The notes below the pieces were generated by a model. The model worked only from the letters and a program-made list of their open reading frames with translations. It had not been told where the DNA came from and made no database searches. Made by a program: the position numbers and the translations under genes. Positions 53,314-61,191 of a DNA stretch of 64,000 nucleotides are shown piece by piece; within the stretch, counting starts at the first letter, position 1, and each line of letters opens with the position of its first letter. Origin of the DNA: JBFWRK01 sp050248955 (GTDB lineage: Bacteria > Actinomycetota > Acidimicrobiia > Acidimicrobiales > Ilumatobacteraceae); contig JBFWRK010000003.1 in NCBI GenBank assembly GCA_050248955.1, forward strand, positions 248,001 to 312,000. Reading direction: 5' to 3'.

Positions 53314-54549
53314 TCAGCCGGCGGTGAGGCGGACGGGGAGCTGCTTGATCCCGTGCACGAAGTTCGACCGGAGGCGAGTCACCTCGCCGGTCAGCTCGAT
53401 CGAGCCGACCCGTGCGAGCAGCTCCTCGAACAGGATCCGCATCTCGAGTCGGGCGAGGTTCGAGCCGAGGCAGAAGTGCGGCCCTCCGCCTCCGAAGGTG
53501 ACGTGCGGGTTCGGGTTGCGGGAGACGTCGAACCGGAACGGGTCGGGGAACACGTCCTCGTCGCGGTTCGCGGAGGCGTAGAGCATCACGACCGCGTCGC
53601 CCTCCCTGATCTGGACACCGTGGAGCTCGACGTCACACGTGGCGGTGCGCCTGAAGTTGTTCACGGGCGTGCCCCACCGGAGCATCTCCTCGACGCCGCT
53701 CTCGAGCAGACCTCGTTCGGACCGCATCGCCGCGAGGGCTTCGGGATGCTCGATGAGGGCGAGCACGCCGTGGCTGATGCCGTTGCGGGTCGTCTCGTTC
53801 CCGGCGACCGAGAGCAGCAGCACGAACAGGTCGAACTCGTGCTCGGAGAGCTTGTCGCCGTCGTGCTCGCCGAGGAGCATCGTGATGATGTCCTCGCGCG
53901 GGTGCACGGCGCGGTCTGCGGCGAGAGCGTTCGCGTACATGTAGAGCTCTGCCGCCGCGTTCGTCGCGTCATCGATGCCACCGGAGTAGTCCGGATCGGT
54001 GGAGCCGATCATGCGGTTCGACCACTCGAACACCTTGCGGCGGTCCTCTGCCGGGATGCCGAGCAGCTCGGCGATCGCGATCAGGGGCAGCTCCGATGAC
54101 ACCGCTTCGACGAACTCGAGCGTGCCTGCTTCGAGCGCGTCGGCCACCAGGCGCTGCGCCACCTCCCGGTAGTGGTCCTCGAGCAGCCGCATCGCCTTCG
54201 GCGTGAACCCTCTGTTGACGAGCATCCGCAAGCGGGTGTGCTCCGGAGGATCCGTGTCGATCATCATCCGCGCTACCTCGAGGTCGGGACGGTCCTCGTT
54301 CATCAGCGAGCCCTTCCTCGCTGACGAGTACCTCTGGAACTGGCGGCTCACCGTGACGACGTCGGCGTGACGGGAGATCGCCCAGAACCACTCCGGGAAG
54401 CCCGGCTCGATGCCGCGATGGCGGATGATCGGCGCCTCGCGGCGCAGGCGGGTGTACAGCTCGTGTGGTGGTCCGTTGCGGTACACCTCGTTGCTGATGA
54501 TGTCGAGCGTCTCTGGATCGAGCGCTGCGGTCGACGTGGTATCGGTCAT
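53314..54549 (-). CDS. Cytochrome P450 (CYP125/CYP142-like)
   Basis: The 411-residue P450 has the oxygen-binding AGNETTRNGISHGV, the ExxR region (GVEEMLRWGTPVNNFRRTAT) and heme loop FGGGGPHFCLGSNLAR with Cys360. It resembles actinobacterial steroid C26/27 hydroxylases such as CYP125 and CYP142, which start side-chain breakdown. Its ATG overlaps the ltp2 stop by 4 bp, so it is the last gene of the side-chain operon. The exact CYP family cannot be fixed by eye. Confidence 0.88.
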   Translation of the reverse strand: MTDTTSTAALDPETLDIISNEVYRNGPPHELYTRLRREAPIIRHRGIEPGFPEWFWAISRHADVVTVSRQFQRYSSARKGSLMNEDRPDLEVARMMIDTDPPEHTRLRMLVNRGFTPKAMRLLEDHYREVAQRLVADALEAGTLEFVEAVSSELPLIAIAELLGIPAEDRRKVFEWSNRMIGSTDPDYSGGIDDATNAAAELYMYANALAADRAVHPREDIITMLLGEHDGDKLSEHEFDLFVLLLSVAGNETTRNGISHGVLALIEHPEALAAMRSERGLLESGVEEMLRWGTPVNNFRRTATCDVELHGVQIREGDAVVMLYASANRDEDVFPDPFRFDVSRNPNPHVTFGGGGPHFCLGSNLARLEMRILFEELLARVGSIELTGEVTRLRSNFVHGIKQLPVRLTAG

Positions 54550-55730
54550 CGGTCCACTCCCAAGATCAGCCCACTCGTGGGCACTCCGGTCCCGGCGGTG
54601 ACGAGCACGTGCTCGACGTCGGCGACGGGGTTGACACTCGTACCTCGTACTTGGCGCACGGCCTCGGCGATGCCGTTCATGCCGTGGATGTACGCCTCTC
54701 CGAGCTGGCCGCCGTGTGGATTGAGCGGCAGGCGGCCTCCGAGCTCGAGGGCACCGTCCCGGATGAAGTCCTTCGCCTCGCCGCGTCCGCAGAAGCCGAA
54801 CTCCTCGAGCTGCATCAGGACGTACGGCGTGAAGTGGTCGTAGAGGATCGCGGTCTGGATGTCGGCCGGCGTCAGCCCGGACGACGTCCACAGCTCGTCG
54901 GCGACCACCTTCATCTCGGGGAGCTGCGCGATGTCGTCACGATAGAAGCTCGTCATCGTCCATTGGTCCTGGCCGGCACCCTGCGCGCCGGCGACCAGCA
55001 CGGCGGGAGGGTTCGGAAGGTCCCTCGCCCGCTCGATCGACGTAACGACGAGCGCTTGGCCGCCGTCGCTCTCCTGGCAGCAGTCGAGCAGGTGCAGTGG
55101 CTCGACGATCCAACGGCTCGCCTGGTGGTCCTCGAGCGTGATCGGCTGCTCGTGGAACCACGCCGCCGGGTTCGTCGCCGCATGCAACCGGGCGGCCACC
55201 GCGACGCGACCGAAGTCCTCGCTCGTCGTCCCGCTGAGGTGCATGTACCGCCGAGCGACCATCGCCACCCAGCTCGCCGGCGTGAGCTGACCGAACGGCG
55301 ACGTCCACGAGAACTGGGCCCGCTCCGCCGTCGCCGCGTTCGGGATGTCCTGCACGCCGGCGCCGAACCGGCGACCCGAGCGCTCGTTGAACGCGCGGTA
55401 GCAGACCACCACATCCGCGATCCCGGTGGCGACGGCCAGTGCTGCCATCACGACCGTGCCGCATGCGGCGCCGCCGCCGTAGTGCACGCGGCTGAAGTGG
55501 CGCAGCGCGCCGATGCCGACGTTCCTGGCGATCTCGATCTCGGGGTTGCTGTCCGCCGAGTACGTCACCATGCCGTCGACGTCGGACGGTTGCAGCCCCG
55601 CGTCGGTGATCGCGGACAGCACGCTCTCGCAGGCGAGGCTCATCTCGCTGCGGCCCGAATCCTTGGAGAACTCGGTCGCGCCGATGCCGACGATGGCCGC
55701 TGCACCACCGAGGCGGTTGCCGGTGTTCAT
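54546..55730 (-). CDS. ltp2: Ltp2-like steroid side-chain retro-aldolase (thiolase fold)
   Basis: The 394-residue thiolase-fold protein has GIGATEFSKDSGRSEMSLACESV, HYGGGAACGTVVMAALAV and LNPHGGQLGEAYIHGMNGI, typical of the lipid-transfer-protein/thiolase group that includes Ltp2. Ltp2 splits the last side-chain intermediate into androstenedione and propionyl-CoA, with the DUF35 domain of ChsH2 as partner. It overlaps both neighbours by 4 bp. Confidence 0.86.
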   Translation of the reverse strand: MNTGNRLGGAAAIVGIGATEFSKDSGRSEMSLACESVLSAITDAGLQPSDVDGMVTYSADSNPEIEIARNVGIGALRHFSRVHYGGGAACGTVVMAALAVATGIADVVVCYRAFNERSGRRFGAGVQDIPNAATAERAQFSWTSPFGQLTPASWVAMVARRYMHLSGTTSEDFGRVAVAARLHAATNPAAWFHEQPITLEDHQASRWIVEPLHLLDCCQESDGGQALVVTSIERARDLPNPPAVLVAGAQGAGQDQWTMTSFYRDDIAQLPEMKVVADELWTSSGLTPADIQTAILYDHFTPYVLMQLEEFGFCGRGEAKDFIRDGALELGGRLPLNPHGGQLGEAYIHGMNGIAEAVRQVRGTSVNPVADVEHVLVTAGTGVPTSGLILGVDR

Positions 55731-56200
55731 GCCGTCGCTCCGGCGGGCAGCGCGACCTCGACCGTCGCCACGACGTGGTTGCCGTACTGGTTCGCGCCGG
55801 TGACGGCGACCGTGGCGACGGCACCCTCGATGGCAGTCACGCGGCCAGTGAGCTGCATCGTGTCACCGGGGTAGTTCGGCGCCCCGAGGCGGAGCTTGAC
55901 GGAGCGCAGCAGTGCGGCGGGGCCGGCCCAGTCGGTGACGAAGCGACCGACGAAGCCGTTCGTCGTGAGGATGTTCATGATGATGTCCTTCGACCCTCGC
56001 TCGACCGCGGCGTACGGGTCATGGTGGACGATCTGGTAGTCGCGGGATGCGATCGCGCCGGCCACGATCAGCGTGCGGGTGAGCGGGACGTCCAGCGCGG
56101 GCAGTTCGTCGCCGACGGCCACGTCGGCGAGGCGGCGCGAGCCGCGGCGGGCGGGCTCGGCCCGGTCGGTGGATTCGGTGGGGTCGTCCGGCTCGTTCAT
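55727..56200 (-). CDS. chsH1: ChsH1-like MaoC-fold hydratase subunit
   Basis: The 157-residue hot-dog-fold protein has the MaoC-type catalytic stretch DYQIVHHDPYAAVERGSKDIIMN (Asp and His). In Mycobacterium ChsH1 pairs with ChsH2 to hydrate the C20-side-chain enoyl-CoA before Ltp2. The N-terminal 28 residues are disordered. It overlaps the ltp2 start by 4 bp and follows the ChsE1-like gene with a 1-bp gap. Confidence 0.82.
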   Translation of the reverse strand: MNEPDDPTESTDRAEPARRGSRRLADVAVGDELPALDVPLTRTLIVAGAIASRDYQIVHHDPYAAVERGSKDIIMNILTTNGFVGRFVTDWAGPAALLRSVKLRLGAPNYPGDTMQLTGRVTAIEGAVATVAVTGANQYGNHVVATVEVALPAGATA

Positions 56201-56201
56201 G

Positions 56202-57317
56202 TCACGCAGTCGCGATCAGGCGGCCGAGTCGGGCGAGTTGGGCGCTGGCGCCGCCCAGTGCCGTCGCCAGCTGGATGCCCCAGAGGAAGTAGCGATGGAC
56301 GGGATAGTCGACGTCCGCGCCGAGGCCGCCGTGCAGGTGCTGGCTCGCGGTGACGACCTCTTGCCCGCCATCGGTCGCCCAGTACGCGGCGACGAGCACG
56401 TCGCCTGCTGCGTCGATGCCCTCCGCGAGGCGCCACGCGGCGTTCAGCGTGGTGACCCGCATCGCCTCGCACGTGATGTACCCGTCCGCAGCCCGCTGCG
56501 TCACCGCCTGGAACGCGGAGAGCGGCTTGCCGAACTGGATCCGGTTCGACACGTGCTCGGCCGTGATCCGCAGCGACTCCTCGGCGACGCCCAGCTGCAG
56601 CGCGCACAACCCGGCGAGTGCCCGCTCGAGCAACCACGCGAGCGCGTCCCCGCTGTCGAGCTGCGGGCCGCCGAGCAGGTCGCTGTCGTCGATGTGGACA
56701 TCGAGATCGAGGTGCGCCTGTGGTTCGTGGTTCGTCGTCGTGATCGCTGTCCGGGTGACGCCGGCTGCGGTGGGGTCGACCAGCGCGATCACGATCGTGC
56801 CGTCCGGCCGGCGTGCCGGCATGAGGATGCGCCGGGCGTGCTGACCGTAGGGGACTGCCGGCTTGCTCCCGCGGAGGCGCACGCCGCCGTCGGCGGGGAC
56901 TGCGACGACGGATGGTCGGAGCGCGTCGTTGGCACCTGCCTCGGCGAGCGCCGCAGACAGCACGACCTCCCCCGAGATGACGCCCGGCAGCCACGTCGCG
57001 CACTGCTCCGGTGTACCGAACTCGGCGATCGCGAGCGCGCCGAGCACGACCGTCGACCACAACGGTACCGGCGCGACGCGACGGCCCTGCTGCTCGAGCA
57101 ACAGCACCAGTTCGACCATGCCCATGCCGCTGCCACCGAGCGCCTCCGGGAGGCAGAGCCCGATCAGGTTCGCATCGGCGAGCTGGCGCCACAGCTCCTT
57201 GTCGAACCCGTCACCCTGCTCGGCAGCTTTGACCCGCTCGACCGTTGCACCGTGCTCGAAGATCTGTGCCGCCAACGCCCGGACGACGTCCTGCTCCTCG
57301 CTGAGGTCGAAGTTCAC
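56202..57317 (-). CDS. Acyl-CoA dehydrogenase, ChsE1 (FadE28)-like
   Basis: The 371-residue protein has the acyl-CoA dehydrogenase N-terminus (FDLSEEQDVVRALAAQIFEH), the helix block LCLPEALGGSGMGMVELVLLLEQQGRR and C-terminal NRIQFGKPLSAFQAVTQRAADGY. In mycobacteria FadE28 and FadE29 form a mixed heterotetramer that desaturates the three-carbon side-chain acyl-CoA. This one is shorter and more divergent (FadE28-like). It overlaps the ChsH2 gene by 4 bp. Confidence 0.8.
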   Translation of the reverse strand: MNFDLSEEQDVVRALAAQIFEHGATVERVKAAEQGDGFDKELWRQLADANLIGLCLPEALGGSGMGMVELVLLLEQQGRRVAPVPLWSTVVLGALAIAEFGTPEQCATWLPGVISGEVVLSAALAEAGANDALRPSVVAVPADGGVRLRGSKPAVPYGQHARRILMPARRPDGTIVIALVDPTAAGVTRTAITTTNHEPQAHLDLDVHIDDSDLLGGPQLDSGDALAWLLERALAGLCALQLGVAEESLRITAEHVSNRIQFGKPLSAFQAVTQRAADGYITCEAMRVTTLNAAWRLAEGIDAAGDVLVAAYWATDGGQEVVTASQHLHGGLGADVDYPVHRYFLWGIQLATALGGASAQLARLGRLIATA

Positions 57318-58282
57318 GGCTGCTCCTCGGTGAGGATGCGGGCGAACGGGAGCTTCATCCCCGGGCCGGCGTCGCGCACGTCGATGACGACGCGGGCGCC
57401 GATCGCCAACGCACTGTTCGGCGTGTCGACCGTGTTCATCACCATCCGCACGCCCTCGTCAAGATCGACGAGCACGATCGGCAGCGGATAGTCGAAGGGC
57501 GGCACCTGCGGATGGTGCGCGATCACGAAGCTGTGGATCGACCCGGTGCCGGCCGCTTCGAACGAGTCCCAGTCCAGCGAGTGGCAGGCAGGGCACATCG
57601 GACCGGTGGGAAAGCGCTGCGCGCCGCACCCCGTGCAACGCTGGATCAGCAGCCGACCTTGGTTCAGCCCGTCGAACCACCACTGGTTGTCGAGCGTGGT
57701 CGCCGGCGTGGGACGTGCCGGCGTCGTCGACGGTGACGGTGCCGTCGACTTCGACGGTGCCATCGACTGCGGTCGGAATCGCATGATGCGGAAGTGCATC
57801 GTTCCGACGAGCGCGCCGTCTCCGTCGTGGTAGTCCTGGCGGGTGCTCACGAAGTGGCCACTGCCCAGGGCCGTGTGCTTCTCGTCCGAGATCGCGTCGA
57901 TCACCGTGCGCATCGTCAGCCGGTCACCGACGTGGAGGTAGCGGACGTACGTCTGCTCGCTGTTCGTGCCGACCACGGACGTGAAGCCGTGGCTGAACAA
58001 GAGCTGCGTCATCCGCTCGTAGGTGTCGTCCCCGCTGGTCCGGCGGCCGGCGACGCCCCACATGACCCATGCCTGCAGCATCGTCGGCGGCGCGACGATC
58101 CCAGGGTGGCCGGCGGCGCGGGCCTCTGCGTCGTCGAGGTAGATCGGGTTCTCATCGCCGACCGCCTCGCACCAGTGGCGGATCATCGGCGCGTTCACCG
58201 CATCAGGAGCGACGACCGGCGGGCCGAGCTCGAGACCGACGAACGTCTGGAGCTGGTCGTAGAGCTCCGTGGGCGAGCTCAT
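57314..58282 (-). CDS. chsH2: ChsH2-like MaoC-DUF35 fusion
   Basis: The 322-residue protein joins an N-terminal MaoC-like hot-dog domain (1-175) by a Thr/Pro linker to a DUF35 zinc-finger/OB domain with CTGC and CPAC (RCTGCGAQRFPTGPMCPACHSLDW). This is the architecture of Mtb ChsH2, whose DUF35 half binds Ltp2. The ATG at 58282 overlaps the upstream acyl-CoA dehydrogenase stop, and seven extra residues are possible from 58303. Confidence 0.86.
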   Translation of the reverse strand: MSSPTELYDQLQTFVGLELGPPVVAPDAVNAPMIRHWCEAVGDENPIYLDDAEARAAGHPGIVAPPTMLQAWVMWGVAGRRTSGDDTYERMTQLLFSHGFTSVVGTNSEQTYVRYLHVGDRLTMRTVIDAISDEKHTALGSGHFVSTRQDYHDGDGALVGTMHFRIMRFRPQSMAPSKSTAPSPSTTPARPTPATTLDNQWWFDGLNQGRLLIQRCTGCGAQRFPTGPMCPACHSLDWDSFEAAGTGSIHSFVIAHHPQVPPFDYPLPIVLVDLDEGVRMVMNTVDTPNSALAIGARVVIDVRDAGPGMKLPFARILTEEQP

Positions 58283-59490
58283 GCTCGCACCAGCTCGGAC
58301 CACGGCACGTCCTTGTCGGTGTGCGGCTCGCGAGGGAGCCCGAGGCCGCGCTCGCCGATGATGTTGTGCTGCACTTCGTCCGTGCCGCCGCCGATGCGGA
58401 TGGCGAACTGACCGAGGTGATGCTGCTGCCAGCGACCGTCCTCCGGAGCGTCGGCTGCCCAGAGCGTGCCGTCCGGACCGAGGATGCGCGTCGCGAGGTC
58501 GGTGGTCGCCGACCAGTGGTTCGCGGAGGCGAGCTTCATCGTGAACATCTCAGGTCCGGGCATGACGCCGCGGGACATGGCAGTGCGCATCCGGTAGCCG
58601 AGGTAGCCGAGCACCTCGGATCGGCAGTGTGCCTTCGCCAGCTCCTGGCGGATGCGCGGATCACCGGCGACGCCACGGCGGCGGGCGAGGTCGATCAGCT
58701 GTTCGACGGTCCACGCCCCGCCACCTGAGCCGATGAAGGCGCGCTCGTTCGAGAGCGTGGTCTGGGCGACGCGCCAGCCCTCGCCTTCCACGCCGACGAG
58801 GTTCGTCGCGGGGATCCTCACGTCCGTGAGGAAGACCTCGTTGAAGTGGGCGATGCCGGTGATCTGCTTCAGCGGCCGGACATCGATGCCGGGCGAACGC
58901 ATGTCGACCAGGAAGTAGGAGATGCCGCGGTGCTTCGGTTGCTCCGGGTCGGTGCGGGCGAGGAGGATCCCGAAGTCGGCGAACTGCCCGAGCGACGTCC
59001 ACACCTTCTGGCCGTTGACGATGTACGTGTCGCCGTCGCGAACGGCGAGTGTCCCGAGCGATGCGAGATCGGACCCGGCTCCCGGCTCGCTGAACAACTG
59101 GCACCACACCTCGTCGCCGCGCAGCATCGCGTCGAGGTGTCGCTGCTGGTCGGGCGAACCGTGAGCCATGAGGGTGGGTCCGACCATGCCGATCGACACC
59201 GCGAACGCGCCGACGGCGACATCGAAGCGGGCCTGCTCCTCGGCGAAGATCGCGGCGTGGACAGGTCCCGCGCCACGGCCGCCGAACTGCACCGGCCAGG
59301 TGATGCCCGCCCACCCTTGGGCGTGGAGCGTGGCCTGCCAGGCCTTGCAGGCGGCGACGTGAGCGGCGAGATCGCCGTGGTGACCGGACGAGGCCGCCGT
59401 CGCGGTCGAACGAAGCGTCGCGTGATCGCTCAGCCAGGCTCGAGCTTCGAGACGAAAGGCCGCCTCATCGGGCGTGTCTCCGATGTCCAC
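58279..59490 (-). CDS. Acyl-CoA dehydrogenase, ChsE2 (FadE29)-like
   Basis: The 403-residue protein has QLFSEPGAGSDLASLGT, YIVNGQKVWTSLGQFADFGILLART and C-terminal IGGGTDEVQHNIIGERGLGLPRE, typical of acyl-CoA dehydrogenases, and matches FadE29-type size. It heads the side-chain operon. The GTG at 59490 has GGGAGG upstream and lies 42 bp from palindrome copy C, so it is preferred to 59526. Confidence 0.82.
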   Translation of the reverse strand: MDIGDTPDEAAFRLEARAWLSDHATLRSTATAASSGHHGDLAAHVAACKAWQATLHAQGWAGITWPVQFGGRGAGPVHAAIFAEEQARFDVAVGAFAVSIGMVGPTLMAHGSPDQQRHLDAMLRGDEVWCQLFSEPGAGSDLASLGTLAVRDGDTYIVNGQKVWTSLGQFADFGILLARTDPEQPKHRGISYFLVDMRSPGIDVRPLKQITGIAHFNEVFLTDVRIPATNLVGVEGEGWRVAQTTLSNERAFIGSGGGAWTVEQLIDLARRRGVAGDPRIRQELAKAHCRSEVLGYLGYRMRTAMSRGVMPGPEMFTMKLASANHWSATTDLATRILGPDGTLWAADAPEDGRWQQHHLGQFAIRIGGGTDEVQHNIIGERGLGLPREPHTDKDVPWSELVRA

Positions 59491-59532
59491 TCCGGACCTA
59501 CCTCCCCCCGTGCAGCGGCCCCTCACATGGTT

Positions 59533-59549
59533 TCTGACAGTCTGTCAGA
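59533..59549. promoter_or_regulatory. Palindrome TCTGACA-GTC-TGTCAGA, operator copy C
   Basis: The perfect 7+3+7 palindrome lies 42 bp before the first gene of the steroid side-chain operon. On the minus strand it is followed by AACCA, as in copy A. Confidence 0.75.
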
Positions 59550-59583
59550 TCTCGCGGTCCCCGGGAGAAGCCACCTTCCCCCG

Positions 59584-59692
59584 TTCTCTGATCTCCCCCG
59601 GACTCGACGTGTCTCGGGGCGATCAGAGAAGCCAGGGTGGCCGGTTCTCTGATCCCCTCGGGACTCGACGTGTCCCGGGGCGATCAGAGACC
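59584..59692. repeat. Two tandem hairpin units, 61-bp period
   Basis: Unit 1 has arms TTCTCTGATC (59584-59593) and GATCAGAGAA (59621-59630). Unit 2 has TCTCTGATC (59646-59654) and GATCAGAGA (59682-59690), with inner CCCC/GGGG arms. Both share the loop core ACTCGACGTGT. The stop codon of the racemase lies in the right arm of unit 2. There is no U-run; they may end the racemase transcript or bind a protein. Confidence 0.75.
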
Positions 59693-60388
59693 CGGGTGGG
59701 GGAGCGCGGCATCGACCGCGGCGAGCGCATGGAGCCTCGTCGTGGGGAACAGCCGCCAACGCGTGTCTGCCGGGTCGACGAGGAGCTCGATCTCGGTGCA
59801 GCCGAGGATCACGCCTTCGGCGCCATCCGTGACCAGCCCGTCGATGATCGCCTCGTAGCGCTCTCGCGAGCGTTCGACGACGATCCCGCGGACCAGCTCC
59901 TCGTAGATGATCCGATGGATCTCGGTTCGGTCCGGCTCGGTGGGAACAGCGACGTCCAGGCCGTGGCGGAGCTCCAGGCGGGAGCGATAGAAGTCGCGCT
60001 CCATCGTGTAGCGCGTGCCGAGCAGGGCGACGCGGCCGATGCCGGCGGCGCGGATCGCGTCGCCCGTCGCGTCGGCGATGTGGATCAGCGGGATCGTGAG
60101 CGCGGCAGCGATCTCGTCCGCCACCTGGTGCATGGTGTTCGTGCAGAGCACGAGGAGCTCGGCGCCGGCTCGCTCGAGGCGCTGCGCGGTCGCTGCCAGC
60201 AGTGCGGCCGCGCCAGACCAGTCGCCTGCTGCTTGGAGCCCCTCGACGGTGTGGAAGTCGAACGACCACATGATGCATTCGGCAGAGTGCGTGCCGCCGA
60301 GGCGGCTACGGACCTCCTCGTTGACGAGCTGGTAGTAGAGCGCGGACGACTCCCAGCTCATGCCGCCCAGGAGTCCGATCACCTTCAC
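59684..60388 (-). CDS. Aspartate/glutamate racemase family protein
   Basis: The 234-residue protein starts KVIGLLGGMSWESSALYY and has the two catalytic cysteines in LCTNTMHQVADEI and LGCTEIELLVDP, as in the aspartate racemase (TIGR00035) group. Such enzymes invert amino acids without a cofactor; related members act on hydantoins. The GTG at 60388 gives the family start; the frame is open farther upstream. The stop falls inside a hairpin repeat. Confidence 0.82.
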   Translation of the reverse strand: MKVIGLLGGMSWESSALYYQLVNEEVRSRLGGTHSAECIMWSFDFHTVEGLQAAGDWSGAAALLAATAQRLERAGAELLVLCTNTMHQVADEIAAALTIPLIHIADATGDAIRAAGIGRVALLGTRYTMERDFYRSRLELRHGLDVAVPTEPDRTEIHRIIYEELVRGIVVERSRERYEAIIDGLVTDGAEGVILGCTEIELLVDPADTRWRLFPTTRLHALAAVDAALPHPGL

Positions 60389-60432
60389 GGGGACCACGCT
60401 CGCGCACTCGCAGCCCGACCGCGCGCGGCTGC

Positions 60433-61155
60433 TCAGCTCGGGCGGCGCTGCTCGAAGATCGCGGCGAAGGCGGCGTCCTCGATCTGACGGGCGCGCTTCA
60501 CCGACGGCAGTCGACCGTCGAGCATGACGCGCTTGGTCGCCATGAGCGAGGCGAGCGGGAACTCGGCGATGCGGTGGGCGAGCGAGAGCGTCTCGGAGAG
60601 CACCGTGCCATCCGGGCACACCTGGAGCACGAGCCCCAGCCGGACTGCCTCGTCCGCGCTGACCCAGTCGGACGTGAGCAGCACCCGTGCGGCTTGTTGC
60701 CACCCCATCCGCGCCGGGAACAGCACGCTGCTCCCTGCCTCGGGTGCCACACCGAGCGCGGTGAAAGGCGCCCGGAACCGAGCCGACGAGTCGGCGAGCA
60801 CGAGGTCGCAGTGCGCGAGCAGCGTGAAGCCGATACCGACCGCGAGCCCGTTCACCGCCGCGAGGAGCGGCTTCGGGAACCCCTGCAGCTCGTCGACGAA
60901 CGACGGGAACGCCGACGGTTCGGACGCACCAGTGGCGAGTGCTGCCATCTCACCGAGGTCCTGCCCGGCGGAGAACGCCCTCCCGTTCCCGGTGAGCACG
61001 ACCACGCTGACGGCATCGTCCTCAGCCGCATCGCTCAGCGAGTCGGCGGCCGCCGTGTAGAGCTGGTTCGAGAAGGCGTTCAGCTTGTCCGGCCGGTTGA
61101 GCGTGAGGATCCGCACCTCTCCGTCGTCTCGGGCCACCACGACAGCGTCCTCCAT
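60433..61155 (-). CDS. Enoyl-CoA hydratase/isomerase family protein
   Basis: The 240-residue crotonase-fold protein has LTLNRPDKLNAFSNQLY, oxyanion-hole segments FSAGQDLGEM and NGLAVGIGFTLLAHCDLVLA, and APFTALGVAPEAGSSVLFP with the second acidic residue. It probably hydrates an enoyl-CoA, though isomerases look similar. The start ATG at 61155 has a GAGGG site; 61170 is possible. It lies between the aldehyde dehydrogenase and racemase genes on one transcript. Confidence 0.84.
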   Translation of the reverse strand: MEDAVVVARDDGEVRILTLNRPDKLNAFSNQLYTAAADSLSDAAEDDAVSVVVLTGNGRAFSAGQDLGEMAALATGASEPSAFPSFVDELQGFPKPLLAAVNGLAVGIGFTLLAHCDLVLADSSARFRAPFTALGVAPEAGSSVLFPARMGWQQAARVLLTSDWVSADEAVRLGLVLQVCPDGTVLSETLSLAHRIAEFPLASLMATKRVMLDGRLPSVKRARQIEDAAFAAIFEQRRPS

Positions 61156-61191
61156 GGTGCCCTCACGCATCCGGCTCGACGAGCGCCGGCG

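Noticed and set aside
59594..59620. Rho-independent terminator for the racemase transcript
   Set aside because: The stems are strong but no U-run follows on either strand; it is reported as a repeat of unknown role.
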